The position numbers were made by a program, and so were the translations under genes. The notes beneath the pieces are model-generated. The model saw only the letters and a list, made by a program, of their open reading frames with translations. It had not been told where the DNA came from and searched no databases. From NCBI GenBank assembly GCA_026400735.1, contig JAPLOL010000078.1, positions 48,963 to 112,962 of the forward strand: 64,000 bases of DNA, written 5' to 3'. Each line of letters begins with the position of its first letter. Position 1 is the first letter of the stretch. Source of the DNA: Alphaproteobacteria bacterium. Its GTDB lineage: Bacteria; Pseudomonadota; Alphaproteobacteria; Caulobacterales; Aquidulcibacteraceae. Of the stretch, positions 37,902 to 47,023 are shown one piece after another.

Positions 37902-38150
37902 TCACTCCTTCCCTTCGCCCGCCCATGCGGGAGAAGGCGATCTGGCGCCAACACTCTCACCACCATCCGACGTCGCCTCAAACGCCGCCTCCCAAGCCGC
38001 CTCATTCAAACCAAAATACCGCCGCGACTCCTCCGCGCTCTGCCGCGCGGCCGCCAGCGACTCTTCATCGCCTTCGCCAAACGCCTCGCGCCGCACCGAC
38101 GCGATTGCATCCACAAAGATCGCCGGCGCGCCCTTCGGATTGTGCACCAT
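37902..38150 (-). CDS. Small hypothetical protein, possible fragment
   Basis: An 82-residue frame with a helical stretch (REAFGEGDEESLAAARQSAE). Its C-terminus, SPSPAWAGEG, is encoded by a hairpin repeat (37912-37937), so the original end was probably lost or extended. The ATG at 38150 abuts the junction with the truncated ATPase gene, so this could be the tail of a longer gene cut there. Confidence 0.35.
   Translation of the reverse strand: MVHNPKGAPAIFVDAIASVRREAFGEGDEESLAAARQSAEESRRYFGLNEAAWEAAFEATSDGGESVGARSPSPAWAGEGKE
37912..37937. repeat. Short hairpin repeat between convergent small genes
   Basis: An imperfect inverted repeat, ccttcgcccgc-ccat-gcgggagaagg, sits just after the stop of the plus-strand gene. 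It may end transcription from either side. Such cttc...gaag hairpins are frequent dispersed repeats in GC-rich genomes. Confidence 0.45.
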
Positions 38151-38256
38151 GTGATAGGATGCGGGGGAAATCTATCTGGGCGTCGCTCAGCGTAACGACA
38201 AGACGTTTGTTTGGGCCGGCTTCGCCGACGTCGAAGATGCAAATGCACACATCAAG

Positions 38257-39405
38257 GTGATCGACGATCTCTTTCCGATCGGCCAGGTCACGCGATGCAC
38301 CTTCTTGGCAGCGCCGGATGAGACGACATACATTCTGCACTGTGAGGTCGAGAAGACAGGTGACATCCGGCTCGCCTCCGATGGCGAAGCGTATCTTCGA
38401 CGTGGCGCGCAAAACTTGAAACAAGACACTGAGGAAAAACTTACGCGACCCAAGCTCAACAAAGGTCTGACTACGTTTGAGGACCAGACGGTCAAAGCAG
38501 CCATCAGCGACGTTGCGAATTCCAGTGCCATCATTGAATTTATGATCGAGACAGTACCGACTGCCGAGCCCGAGGTTTGGTTGCGCAAACAGAAGTTGAT
38601 CGTCGGCGAGTTGCCGACTGCTGCGGGCGTTCTATTATTTGACGACGAGCCTCAAGCGACGTTGCCGAAGGCGAGCATCAAAATCTACCGCTACCGTACA
38701 ACGCAGCCCACAGGCACTCGGGACACTCTTGCCTTCGATCCAATTGCCATTGAAGGCAATGCATACAACCAAGTGTATGACGCTGTCGCACGCATCAAGG
38801 AGCTCACCGAAGAAATCCCGATCTTGGGCAAAGACGGGCTGGAGAAAATTGAATACCCGACAGAAGCGATTCACGAAGTCATCACAAACGCGGTGATCCA
38901 TCGCGACTACAGCCGCAGCGACGATATCCACGTACGTATTTTTGACAACCGCATCGAAGTGCAAAGCCCGGGTACGCTGCCTGCCCATATCACAATTAAG
39001 AACATCCTTGATGAGCGTGCAGCACGAAACCCGAAAATCGTGCGGCTTCTAAACAAGTTTCGCAACCCGCCGAATAAGGACGTCGGTGAAGGCCTCAACA
39101 CTGCGTTCGAGGCGATGAAAAAGCTGCGCCTCAAGCAGCCGCTGATCGAGCAGAAAGAGAACGGGGTCGTGGTGACGCTCAGGCACGAGAAGCTGGGCAG
39201 CTCTGACCAAATCATCGTCGAGTATCTTCGCGATAACGATGAGATCAATAATTCGATCGCAAGAAAACTCTGCTCTATCGGCTCAGAAAACACCGTGAAA
39301 CGCATCTTCGCAAAGCTGGTGAAAGCGGGAGTTTTGGAGCGCGTTCCCAATCGCCCACTCAATAGAGCCGGTTACGTTCGCGGACCCAAATTTCCTACAG
39401 AGTAA
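38257..39405 (+). CDS. AlbA_2/Schlafen-type ATP-binding regulator, 5'-truncated
   Basis: The product carries the second half of an AlbA_2 domain, a HATPase-like ATP-binding region (PTEAIHEVITNAVIHRDYSR, then VGEGLNTAFEAMK) and a winged-helix tail. Family sequence begins before the GTG at 38257: in-frame codons from 38158 read AGEIYLGVAQRNDKTFVWAG, the interior of AlbA_2, preceded directly by a TAG. The first 40-50 residues are therefore missing. Either a rearrangement joined this gene to the small minus-strand frame, or a shortened protein is made from the GTG. Base use is less GC-rich than the neighbours, suggesting transfer. Confidence 0.65.
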   Translation: MIDDLFPIGQVTRCTFLAAPDETTYILHCEVEKTGDIRLASDGEAYLRRGAQNLKQDTEEKLTRPKLNKGLTTFEDQTVKAAISDVANSSAIIEFMIETVPTAEPEVWLRKQKLIVGELPTAAGVLLFDDEPQATLPKASIKIYRYRTTQPTGTRDTLAFDPIAIEGNAYNQVYDAVARIKELTEEIPILGKDGLEKIEYPTEAIHEVITNAVIHRDYSRSDDIHVRIFDNRIEVQSPGTLPAHITIKNILDERAARNPKIVRLLNKFRNPPNKDVGEGLNTAFEAMKKLRLKQPLIEQKENGVVVTLRHEKLGSSDQIIVEYLRDNDEINNSIARKLCSIGSENTVKRIFAKLVKAGVLERVPNRPLNRAGYVRGPKFPTE

Positions 39406-39491
39406 GAGACTTGTATCCCGCTCCGTGACTGACAACGCACACACTGTGTCGGGCGTCAGAAGTCGTCCGAAACCACTGACCGAGAGCAGTC

Positions 39492-41297
39492 CTAATCGCT
39501 ATCCATCTTCAGCGCCGCAATGAACGCTTCCTGCGGAATATCCACCTTGCCGAACTGGCGCATCTTTTTCTTGCCGGCTTTTTGCTTGTCGAGCAGCTTG
39601 CGTTTCCGGGAGGCGTCGCCGCCGTAGCATTTCGCCGTCACGTCTTTGCGCAAGGCTGAGAGCGTTTCGCGGGCGATGATGCGGCCGCCGATTGCGGCTT
39701 GGATCGGGATCTTGAACATGTGCTGCGGGATCAGCTCTTTGAGCTTTTCCACCATCGAGCGGCCACGGCTTTCGGCGCGCCCGGCATGCACGAGCATCGA
39801 GAGCGCGTCGACCGGATCGTCGTTCACCAGGATCGACATCTTCACCAGATCGCCGACGCGGTGATCGATGATGGCGTAGTCAAAGCTGGCATAGCCCTTC
39901 GATACGCTCTTCAAGCGATCGTAGAAATCGAACACGACTTCGTTGAGCGGCAGCTCATAAACCAGCATCGCGCGCGAGCCGACATAGTTCAGCTCTTTCT
40001 GGATGCCGCGCCGATCTTGGCAAAGCTTGATGATGGAGCCCAGATATTCATCCGGCGTCAGCAGCGTGGCTTTGATCCACGGCTCTTCGATCTCTTTGAT
40101 GTAAACGACGTCCGGCAGATCGGCTGGATTGTGCAGTTCTTTGATCTCGCCGTCGTTCATGTGAACTTTGTAGACGACGCTGGGCGCCGTCGCGATGAGA
40201 TCGAGATCGAACTCGCGGCTGAGGCGCTCTTGGATGATTTCCAAGTGCAAGAGCCCAAGGAAGCCGCAGCGGAAGCCGAAGCCGAGCGCGGCTGAGGTTT
40301 CCATTTCATAGCTGAAGCTCGCGTCGTTGAGGCGAAGCTTCGACATCGCGGCGCGCAGATCTTCAAAGTCCGCCGCATCCGTCGGGAAGAGACCGCAGAA
40401 CACGACAGGCTGCGCCGGCTTAAAGCCCGGCAGCGCCTGGGCAGTCTCGCGCCGATAATCCGTAATCGTGTCGCCAACGCGCGCGTCGGCAACCTCCTTG
40501 ATCGAGCCGGTAAAGATGCCGATCTCGCCCGGCCCAAGCTCGGCCACCTCTTCGCGCTTCGGCCTGAGCACGCCCAGCGTATCAATGTTATAATCGGCGC
40601 CAGTCTGCATCAGCTTGATGCGCATGCCCTTCTTCACCACGCCATCAATGACTCGGAAGAGCACGACGACGCCGAGATAGGCATCGTACCAAGCATCGAC
40701 GAGCATCGCCTTCAGCGGCGCGTCGCGATCGCCGGCCTTCGGCGGCGGCAGGCGCGTGACGATGGCTTCGAGCAAATCAGTGATGCCCTCGCCGGTCTTG
40801 CCGGAGGCGAGGATGGCTTGGCTCGCGTCGAGGCCGATGACGTCCTCGATCTGCTGCTTCACGCGCTCGGGCTCAGCGGCGGGCAAGTCGATCTTGTTGA
40901 TCACCGGCACGATCTCAAGATCGAGATCCAGCGCCTGATAAACGTTTGCCAGCGTCTGCGCCTCAACCCCCTGAGACGCATCCACAATCAGCAACGCCCC
41001 CTCACAAGCCGCAAGGCTCCGCGAAACCTCATAAGCAAAGTCCACGTGCCCCGGCGTGTCCATCAGATTGAGAACGTAATCGTTCCCATCCTTGGCCTTG
41101 TAGTCGAGCCGAACAGTCTGCGCTTTGATGGTGATGCCGCGTTCTTTTTCGATATCCATATTATCAAGAACCTGCTCCGTCATCTCACGCGCAGTGAGCC
41201 CCCCAGTCGTCTGAATAAGACGATCAGACAAAGTGCTCTTGCCGTGGTCGATGTGGGCCACGATTGAGAAGTTACGGATGCGGTCGCGGGCAGTCAT
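39492..41297 (-). CDS. lepA: Elongation factor 4
   Basis: A 601-residue translational GTPase. G1 AHIDHGKST at 15-23, switch [13 protein letters not shown]3 DTPGH, G4 NKID, and the LepA-specific C-terminal domain ending in [17 protein letters not shown]. It back-translocates stalled ribosomes and associates with the membrane. The length matches the family exactly. It is a single gene with no signal peptidase gene following, unlike in many bacteria. Confidence 0.97.
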   Translation of the reverse strand: MTARDRIRNFSIVAHIDHGKSTLSDRLIQTTGGLTAREMTEQVLDNMDIEKERGITIKAQTVRLDYKAKDGNDYVLNLMDTPGHVDFAYEVSRSLAACEGALLIVDASQGVEAQTLANVYQALDLDLEIVPVINKIDLPAAEPERVKQQIEDVIGLDASQAILASGKTGEGITDLLEAIVTRLPPPKAGDRDAPLKAMLVDAWYDAYLGVVVLFRVIDGVVKKGMRIKLMQTGADYNIDTLGVLRPKREEVAELGPGEIGIFTGSIKEVADARVGDTITDYRRETAQALPGFKPAQPVVFCGLFPTDAADFEDLRAAMSKLRLNDASFSYEMETSAALGFGFRCGFLGLLHLEIIQERLSREFDLDLIATAPSVVYKVHMNDGEIKELHNPADLPDVVYIKEIEEPWIKATLLTPDEYLGSIIKLCQDRRGIQKELNYVGSRAMLVYELPLNEVVFDFYDRLKSVSKGYASFDYAIIDHRVGDLVKMSILVNDDPVDALSMLVHAGRAESRGRSMVEKLKELIPQHMFKIPIQAAIGGRIIARETLSALRKDVTAKCYGGDASRKRKLLDKQKAGKKKMRQFGKVDIPQEAFIAALKMDSD

Positions 41298-41351
41298 TTC
41301 AACGCCGGTAGGTATAGGCGCTCGCGCGGGGCGCCAAGGCTCAGGGCTGCG

Positions 41352-41912
41352 TCAGTTCGGCATTAGGGTGAAAAATACCGCGTAGAATAAGAGCCATGCG
41401 CCGATGAGGACCCAAAGCAGCTGCCGCTGGCTGAGCCAGCGGCTCAAGGCGCGGCCAACCAGCGAGACGCCGATCGAGACGATCAGAAAGCGTGGCAAGC
41501 GCGCGGCGATGGCGGCGAGCGCGAACGCGGGCAGCGACGCGCCAGCGTGCGGTGCGAGCATAGCGAAGACTTTGAACGGCGTTGAGGTGAGCGGGCCGAG
41601 GAACGTGGCAAGGAACCAATTCTCGGCCATGCCCTGCTCCGCGCGCCCAACCATTGCTTCGCTAATGGCAGGCACGGCGAGCACAGCATCGCGTGCAGTC
41701 GCCGGATCAGTTGTGCTCCACAGATACATGATGACGCCACCGGCACTCGCGCCAACGGCGGCGATGATTGACGCACGCACCGCAGCTTTCGCGCCTTGCT
41801 TGAGGCCGACATAGCTCAGCAACACGTCAGGTACGAAAAAGAACAACGTCGCCTCAGCCACGCCCCAGATTGAGGCGGCGATATCGAGTGCGTGTTTGCG
41901 AAACATGTTCAT
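41352..41912 (-). CDS. VTT/YqaA-like membrane protein
   Basis: A 186-residue inner-membrane protein with four or five helices and the VTT-like centre (ENWFLATFLGPLTSTPFKVFAM, with GPL and PFK), similar to YqaA/DedA proteins that may flip or exchange lipids. Its ATG at 41912 overlaps the TGA-equivalent end of the gene before it by 4 bases. It is the last of three overlapping genes that begin with the HIRAN gene. A second ATG at 41906 could be used. Confidence 0.75.
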   Translation of the reverse strand: MNMFRKHALDIAASIWGVAEATLFFFVPDVLLSYVGLKQGAKAAVRASIIAAVGASAGGVIMYLWSTTDPATARDAVLAVPAISEAMVGRAEQGMAENWFLATFLGPLTSTPFKVFAMLAPHAGASLPAFALAAIAARLPRFLIVSIGVSLVGRALSRWLSQRQLLWVLIGAWLLFYAVFFTLMPN

Positions 41913-42247
41913 TTGCGCTTCGGGCTGTAGGGGCTATCGGGGTTGGCGTCGAGATCGACTTCTTGCACGCAGCCCTGCGGCTGCGCGTGACTATCACCGC
42001 TTTTCCACTCACCTTCATGCAAGCGCGCAAAGCTTACCTTCGACAAGACCAGACACCGCCATTCACCGCCTGGCGGCAAACCCGAACTGCTGGCGCCGGC
42101 GACTTGGAAGGTGAGCGCCTTCTCTTCGCCGTCACTGTGGCCAAGGACGATCGGGCAAAGTTCGCGGTGGTGGCCGCCATACATGCACGCGATCTGCTTT
42201 CGTTTGCGTAGCGCTTGCGCGAAGAGCTGGTACGTCGCGCTCGTCAT
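41909..42247 (-). CDS. Hypothetical protein, possibly WYL-like
   Basis: A 112-residue soluble protein: an N-terminal YQLFAQALRKRKQIACMYGG segment and a GHSDGEEKALTFQVAG turn resemble part of WYL ligand-binding domains, but the match is weak. Both ends overlap the neighbouring genes by four bases (ATGA at 42244 and at 41909), so translation is coupled. The C-terminal 30 residues are polar and probably disordered. Confidence 0.6.
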   Translation of the reverse strand: MTSATYQLFAQALRKRKQIACMYGGHHRELCPIVLGHSDGEEKALTFQVAGASSSGLPPGGEWRCLVLSKVSFARLHEGEWKSGDSHAQPQGCVQEVDLDANPDSPYSPKRK

Positions 42248-42621
42248 GCGCCAGATTCCATCGGCGGCAGATCAAGGCGCACGCCGAAGCTCGCGCGCTC
42301 GCCGGTCGCAGTTTCAAAGCCGCCAACAATACGGGCTTTACATTGAATCGTTGCATCAGGCGTGTTGGCCGCAGCGAGATCAGCGCGATAGAAAGCAGCG
42401 TTTTCGCGACTGAGATAGCCGATGAGCGCGCCGTCGATTTCGACACGCACTGCGTTGGCGTCATGCGGGTTCGAACTCTCAAGGATAAGCAGCGCATCGA
42501 GCGTTACGGCGCGCCCACTTCGGCCGTGCGCTTCAACGATGGCCACAAGCGCGTCTTGACGCCGCGAGACGCCGACGACCTCAACGGCAAACGTCCCCGG
42601 CCCGGTAATCTTGATAAGCAT
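42244..42621 (-). CDS. HIRAN-domain protein
   Basis: A 125-residue protein consisting of a HIRAN domain: the pattern ESSNPHDANAVRVEIDGALIGYLSRENA is diagnostic. HIRAN domains bind DNA 3' ends or damaged DNA in helicases, but stand-alone forms are of unknown role. It is the first gene of a three-gene overlapping operon with the WYL-like and VTT-like genes. Confidence 0.85.
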   Translation of the reverse strand: MLIKITGPGTFAVEVVGVSRRQDALVAIVEAHGRSGRAVTLDALLILESSNPHDANAVRVEIDGALIGYLSRENAAFYRADLAAANTPDATIQCKARIVGGFETATGERASFGVRLDLPPMESGA

Positions 42622-42675
42622 AAGGGCAGCCGCCTTTCGACAACTGCCCTTATCTAGCGATGCGGACGCCTGCCG

Positions 42676-43353
42676 TCAGGGGCGAATGAGGCGGACCGAG
42701 GCGATCGTGTTGTCTACGCCTGCGGTGCTCAGATTGAGGTCGGTATCGGTGGTGACGCACGCGCCGCCGTAGTTCGGTTCTGTGCACAGCTCCCACACGC
42801 CCCCTTGCGAACGCGCGGTAGAAGCCATGTCGGCGAAGCGGCGGCGCGCGAGGTCTGGCGTATTTTGGGTGATGCCGATGTTACGGCCGCGGAAATTATT
42901 CGCGTCAAAGAGCACGATGCGCGCCATCGGGCGGTTCATCGCCATTGGATCAGGCGCAGTGGCGGGGGTCCAGCCGCCGCTCATATTGCCTTGCGGCATT
43001 GGCGGAGGAGAACCGCTCGAGCCGACGTTACGACCGGGGACAGTCATCACACTCGATGTCGAATTCGTTGCGCCACTGTTCGTTGCTGGCGGTGGGTTCG
43101 GCTGACTGGCTGGCGGCGCGCTGGTGGTCGTGCGGTTGCGCGTTGACGATGTGGTTGATGACGTCGTCGACGACGTACCGGCAACCGTGGTGATCTCAAC
43201 CGCACCGCAGGCTTCGCGGCGGATGATGGTTTCGCCGTTGGCGCCGGTGGAGCGCGTTTCAGTAATCGGACAATTGTTTTGCGCGTGCGCCGCGCCCGCC
43301 GTTGCCGCTGACATCGCCAGCGCCGCAACCGCCGCCTTCAGAAAAACTCTCAT
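42676..43353 (-). CDS. Secreted beta/gamma-crystallin-domain protein
   Basis: A 225-residue protein with a signal peptide (AAATAGAAHA, cleavage before Q). A short cysteine-bearing N-terminal region is followed by a Thr/Ser/Pro/Asn-rich linker and a C-terminal beta/gamma-crystallin Greek-key domain (about 140-225): IVLFDANNFRGRNIGI and GGVWELCTEPNYGGACVT. Such domains can bind calcium. The ATG at 43353 is used because AAGGAACGGCAGG precedes it; the frame extends 11 codons upstream. Single gene. Confidence 0.75.
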   Translation of the reverse strand: MRVFLKAAVAALAMSAATAGAAHAQNNCPITETRSTGANGETIIRREACGAVEITTVAGTSSTTSSTTSSTRNRTTTSAPPASQPNPPPATNSGATNSTSSVMTVPGRNVGSSGSPPPMPQGNMSGGWTPATAPDPMAMNRPMARIVLFDANNFRGRNIGITQNTPDLARRRFADMASTARSQGGVWELCTEPNYGGACVTTDTDLNLSTAGVDNTIASVRLIRP

Positions 43354-43449
43354 CCTGCCGTTCCTTGCCGTCTGTCCCTGCGGCAAGCGTATGTGTGGTG
43401 AGCGGTCGGCGGCACTGTCGAAAAAGGGACGAGTCTGCCCTGCTCGGTA

Positions 43450-44274
43450 TCAGAGGACGACCATGAGGCGGCCCTCGAGCGTGGCTGCCGCAAGCGCGAA
43501 GTTGATGGCCGCCCAATGCCGGGCTTCGGCAAGGAATGTCGGAGAGAGCGCGAGCGTGTGCGCCGACGCAGGTGTGATGATTCCAGTCGCCTCGCATTCG
43601 CTGAGGAGATCGATCACGTGCGTGCGCGAGACGCCGTAGGCGCTTGCGAAAGCACGACGTGAGAACAGCACTTCGCTTGTGTTTGTGCGGAGCGATGCCG
43701 CGAGCAATTCGAGCACGAGCGCGTGGCCGCGTGAGAGGTTCACGAGACGCGCAACGGTTGGCGTTGCCGCGAAGGCGCTGAAGCCAACTTGGTGCGAAGC
43801 CATAACTTGGTGGAGATAGAAGCGCGCAAGATCTGAGCGCGCGAGCTTGGTTCGGTCTACGTCGCAGAGATTTGCGGCCGCGCTCGCGAGCGCACGCACC
43901 CATGCGTTCAATAGACCTTCAAGCTTCGATGTCGCGACGATTGGCCGTGTGCGTCGATCACCGCCGGCGGCGATATGAGTCAGCCCTGCTCGCTCCAAAC
44001 GCGCGATGTGGTTGCGGACACGGCGGCGGCTCGCGAGCGCGCCCGCGCCGACGAGGCGGCAGAGGTCCGCTTCGGTGATCGGCGCGGGAAGTGCGAGTAA
44101 GCCCGAGACGATCGCGAGTTGGCCAACGTCCGCGAACATCGCGGCAGCTTCGGAGTGCGCTTGGTAGAAGGCCGCCAGGTCAGAAGCGAGTTGAATGACG
44201 GCCGCCTCGAAGGCCGGCGCCTTCTCTAGCGCGAGCGCTTCTGCGCGGTATGGCGGTGTGGTGCTGTCGTTCAT
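43450..44274 (-). CDS. Hypothetical protein with two winged-helix-like regions
   Basis: A 274-residue helical protein. One winged helix is likely near 70-125 (ASRRRVRNHIARLERAGLTH) and another near 205-235 (FSRRAFASAYGVSRTHVIDLLSECEATGII). It resembles MarR- or GntR-like regulators but fits no family I know. No signal peptide or membrane helix. It lies just downstream (minus strand) of tRNA-Leu. Confidence 0.7.
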   Translation of the reverse strand: MNDSTTPPYRAEALALEKAPAFEAAVIQLASDLAAFYQAHSEAAAMFADVGQLAIVSGLLALPAPITEADLCRLVGAGALASRRRVRNHIARLERAGLTHIAAGGDRRTRPIVATSKLEGLLNAWVRALASAAANLCDVDRTKLARSDLARFYLHQVMASHQVGFSAFAATPTVARLVNLSRGHALVLELLAASLRTNTSEVLFSRRAFASAYGVSRTHVIDLLSECEATGIITPASAHTLALSPTFLAEARHWAAINFALAAATLEGRLMVVL

Positions 44275-44279
44275 GGAAA

Positions 44280-44366
44280 TGGTGCCCGGAAGAGGACTCG
44301 AACCTCCACGCCCTTACGAGCGCCAGCACCTGAAGCTGGTGCGTCTACCAATTCCGCCATCCGGGC
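44280..44366 (-). tRNA. tRNA-Leu(CAG)
   Basis: The minus strand gives GCCCGGATGGCGGAATTGG at the 5' end, anticodon arm CCAGC-TTCAGGT-GCTGG with anticodon CAG, a long variable arm, GGTTCGAGTCC T loop, and an encoded CCA after the acceptor strand. Confidence 0.95.
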
Positions 44367-44466
44367 ACGGGGTAGAAGAGCGCGGGGTTTAAGGGAGCCG
44401 CGACGGGCCGTCAACTTCAGGTTTTGGCCGCTGCTAGCCGGCCGATTTAGGCTCGTTAGGGTCACT

Positions 44467-45138
44467 TTACGGAGAGGCGATGAAGCGAAAGGCCGCGTTC
44501 ATGCGGGTGGCGTTCGCTAGGTCTCCAAAATCGGGGCCAGGGTATTCGGCGAGCAGTTCGAGACGCGCGCGCGGCAGCGGCGTGCGCCACGGATCGCCCA
44601 CGAGGATTTCGATGTTGGCGGCGAGGCAGCGGTCAAAGAATGCAGTCACACGTTCGGCGAGCTCGGCATCGTAGAAGAGATCGCCGGCGAGGATGATATC
44701 GGTGTCTGGTGGATCACTGGCGAGAACGTCCGCGCAGATCGCAGCGATAGTCACATTGTTCGCGGCGGCGTTGAGTTGGGTTGCGGTGATTGCGTATGGA
44801 TCGACGTCGATCGCGGTGACGCAACGTGCGCCGGCTTTGGCGGCAGCGATGGCGACTAGTCCGGAGCCGCAACCGAGATCGATCACGGTGCGATCCGCGA
44901 CGATGTTGGGATGGTCGAGCACGTGACGCGCGAGCGCGAGGCCACCGCCCCAATACTGCGCCCAGTACGGCGCTTCGAAACTCTCATCGGCTTGCGCCAG
45001 GCGCCAAAGGCCGCTGCGCGGGCCGGCCTTGTGCGTTCGGATTTCAGCGACCGAGGGAACCGGCGTGAGCGGCAGGTTTGCCTCGATGAAGGCAGCAACT
45101 TCGGTCGAGATCGAGATGGCGCGCGCTCCAGGTCGCAG
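44467..45138 (-). CDS. Class I SAM methyltransferase, ETFB-lysine/PrmA-like, start uncertain
   Basis: The methyltransferase core has VIDLGCGSGLVAIAAAKAGA and DIILAGDLFYD, typical of PrmA-like and ETF-beta lysine methyltransferases, which trimethylate lysine. The first usual start is GTG at 44922, but conserved family sequence continues upstream (GPRSGLWRLAQADESFEAPY, then WAQYWGGGLALARHVLDHP). From there to the in-frame TAA there is no ATG, GTG or TTG. A CTG at 45138, ATC or ATT must serve, or the real start was mutated. I give the CTG at 45138 as a working limit; the stop at 44467 is certain. Confidence 0.65.
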   Translation of the reverse strand: MRPGARAISISTEVAAFIEANLPLTPVPSVAEIRTHKAGPRSGLWRLAQADESFEAPYWAQYWGGGLALARHVLDHPNIVADRTVIDLGCGSGLVAIAAAKAGARCVTAIDVDPYAITATQLNAAANNVTIAAICADVLASDPPDTDIILAGDLFYDAELAERVTAFFDRCLAANIEILVGDPWRTPLPRARLELLAEYPGPDFGDLANATRMNAAFRFIASP

Positions 45139-45232
45139 CGATCCTATCGGCGGCGCGCGCGATAGTCGCCGAAAAATCGCTTATCCGTCGTCGTGCGCTT
45201 TGGCGGGCGCTGGGTGCGTGCTACGCGGGCGC

Positions 45233-47014
45233 ATGCGCAATCTCGGTTTTGTCCTGGCTTTTGGTCTTGTTGCGTGCGCGAGCACGCCGGCGATGGAGAA
45301 CCACGCTCCACCCTCGACCGTCGGCATTGCGCCGAGCTGGGATGCGGCTCGGGCCGATGCGATCTTGCAGCGGACGCAGCGTTTGCACTTGGCGCCCGAT
45401 CTTTCAGGCTTGAGCGAAGGCGAGCGCGTGGCAGTGCGCGAGCTGCTGGCGGCGGGCGAGCGCATGCATCAGCTCTACATGGCGCAGCGGCATCCGCAGG
45501 CTCTGAACGCGGCAGCGTATCTGGCTGAGCATCCGGAGCTGACGCGCGAGAACGACCTCTTCCGCATGAATGCGGGGCCGATTGCTTCGACGTTGGACAA
45601 TACGCGCGAGCCGTTCTTGACGGTGTCGCCTGAAACGCCGGCGCGGAACATGTACCCCGTGGGCACGACGCGTGAGACCATGGATGCGTTCTTGGCGCTG
45701 CATCCGGCTCGCCGCGCGACGTTGCTCGATGATCGCACCGTCGTGGTTGAAGCTACGGCAGAGAACCGGGCGCATGCTTTGATGGTGCTCGACCACCATC
45801 CGGTATTGGACACGCTGCATCCGGGATTGCGGGCACGACTGCAAAGCGAAGAGACATATCTAGCGGTGCCCTACTCGATCGCTTACGCGCACGACTTCTT
45901 CTTCATCGTGGATCGACTGAATGCGGCGGCGGATGCCGTCGAGAGCGGTGACGCGGCATTTGCGCGGTACCTGCGGCTGCGTGCGCGAGATCTGCTCGCT
46001 GACGACTATGAAGGCGGCGACGCGGCGTGGGTGACGGGGGATTTCACCGGCAATCTCAACGCGCAAATCGGCTCGTATGAAACGTACGACGATGCGCTTT
46101 ATGGCGTGAAGTCGTTCTTCTCGCTTTCGCTGCTGGTTCGCGATCGAGCGCGCAGCGAAGAGCTGCAGGAAGCTCTGGGCGATATTCAGCGCGTCGAGAA
46201 TGCGTTGCCGTATGAGCATCATCGCGAGGTGCGCACGGACATTCCCGTCGGCGTTTACAACATCATCGCCGATTTCGGTCAGGCACGCGGGACGAACACG
46301 GCGACGATTCTGCCGAACGAGGCGTATCTGGCTCGGCAGTACGGGCGCACGATTTTGATGCGCGGCAATATTCTGCTGAACGATGAGATTTTCGCCGAGA
46401 CGCAACGCGCATTCGCGGCGGCAGTGATCCCGAGCCAGGCGAATGACCTGACGGCTGAAGGCGGGTTCTATCGCACGCTTTGGCACGAGATCGGGCACTA
46501 TCTCGGCGTCGATCAGACCGCCGATGGCCGCGATCTCGATGCAGCGTTGGAAGATACGGCTGATCTCTTGGAAGAGATGGAGGCGGATTTGGTGTCGCTG
46601 ACCTCAGCCCGGATTTTGCAGCAGCGTGGGCGGCTCACGGAAGCGCAGCTGCGCGGGATTTATGCGTCGGGCATTCGGCGCGTCTTGCAGAAGAACCGGC
46701 CGCGCCGTGAGCAGCCGTATCAGACGATGCAGCTCATCCAATGGAACTGGTATTTGGAACATGGGGCGCTGCGGTTTGAGAATGGACGCCTGCGGATCGA
46801 TTACCGACGTTATCCGGAAGCCGTTTCGAGCTTGTTGCGCGAAGTGCTGGCTATCCAACGTGCCGGTGATCGCGACGCGGCGAACGCGTTCGTGACACGC
46901 TGGACGAATTGGCGGCCGGAGCTCCATGAAGTCATTGCGCAGCGTATGCGCGAGAGCGAACGCACGCGCTTTACAATCGTGACGTACGCAGCGCTCGATG
47001 GGCCGCAGCGTTAG
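45233..47014 (+). CDS. M49-like zinc metallopeptidase lipoprotein
   Basis: A 593-residue protein with a lipobox (FGLVACAS). The zinc site is HEIGHYLGVD near 418 and a second block EEMEAD near 447-452, spaced like the HExxxH...EExxAD pair of dipeptidyl peptidase III (M49), although here the first motif is a plain HExxH. The ATG at 45233 is chosen to place the lipobox correctly; an open frame extends to 45029. It is followed by a TonB receptor 9 bases on in the same frame. A periplasmic oligopeptidase feeding on imported peptides is plausible. Confidence 0.75.
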   Translation: MRNLGFVLAFGLVACASTPAMENHAPPSTVGIAPSWDAARADAILQRTQRLHLAPDLSGLSEGERVAVRELLAAGERMHQLYMAQRHPQALNAAAYLAEHPELTRENDLFRMNAGPIASTLDNTREPFLTVSPETPARNMYPVGTTRETMDAFLALHPARRATLLDDRTVVVEATAENRAHALMVLDHHPVLDTLHPGLRARLQSEETYLAVPYSIAYAHDFFFIVDRLNAAADAVESGDAAFARYLRLRARDLLADDYEGGDAAWVTGDFTGNLNAQIGSYETYDDALYGVKSFFSLSLLVRDRARSEELQEALGDIQRVENALPYEHHREVRTDIPVGVYNIIADFGQARGTNTATILPNEAYLARQYGRTILMRGNILLNDEIFAETQRAFAAAVIPSQANDLTAEGGFYRTLWHEIGHYLGVDQTADGRDLDAALEDTADLLEEMEADLVSLTSARILQQRGRLTEAQLRGIYASGIRRVLQKNRPRREQPYQTMQLIQWNWYLEHGALRFENGRLRIDYRRYPEAVSSLLREVLAIQRAGDRDAANAFVTRWTNWRPELHEVIAQRMRESERTRFTIVTYAALDGPQR

Positions 47015-47023
47015 GGGGATCGT

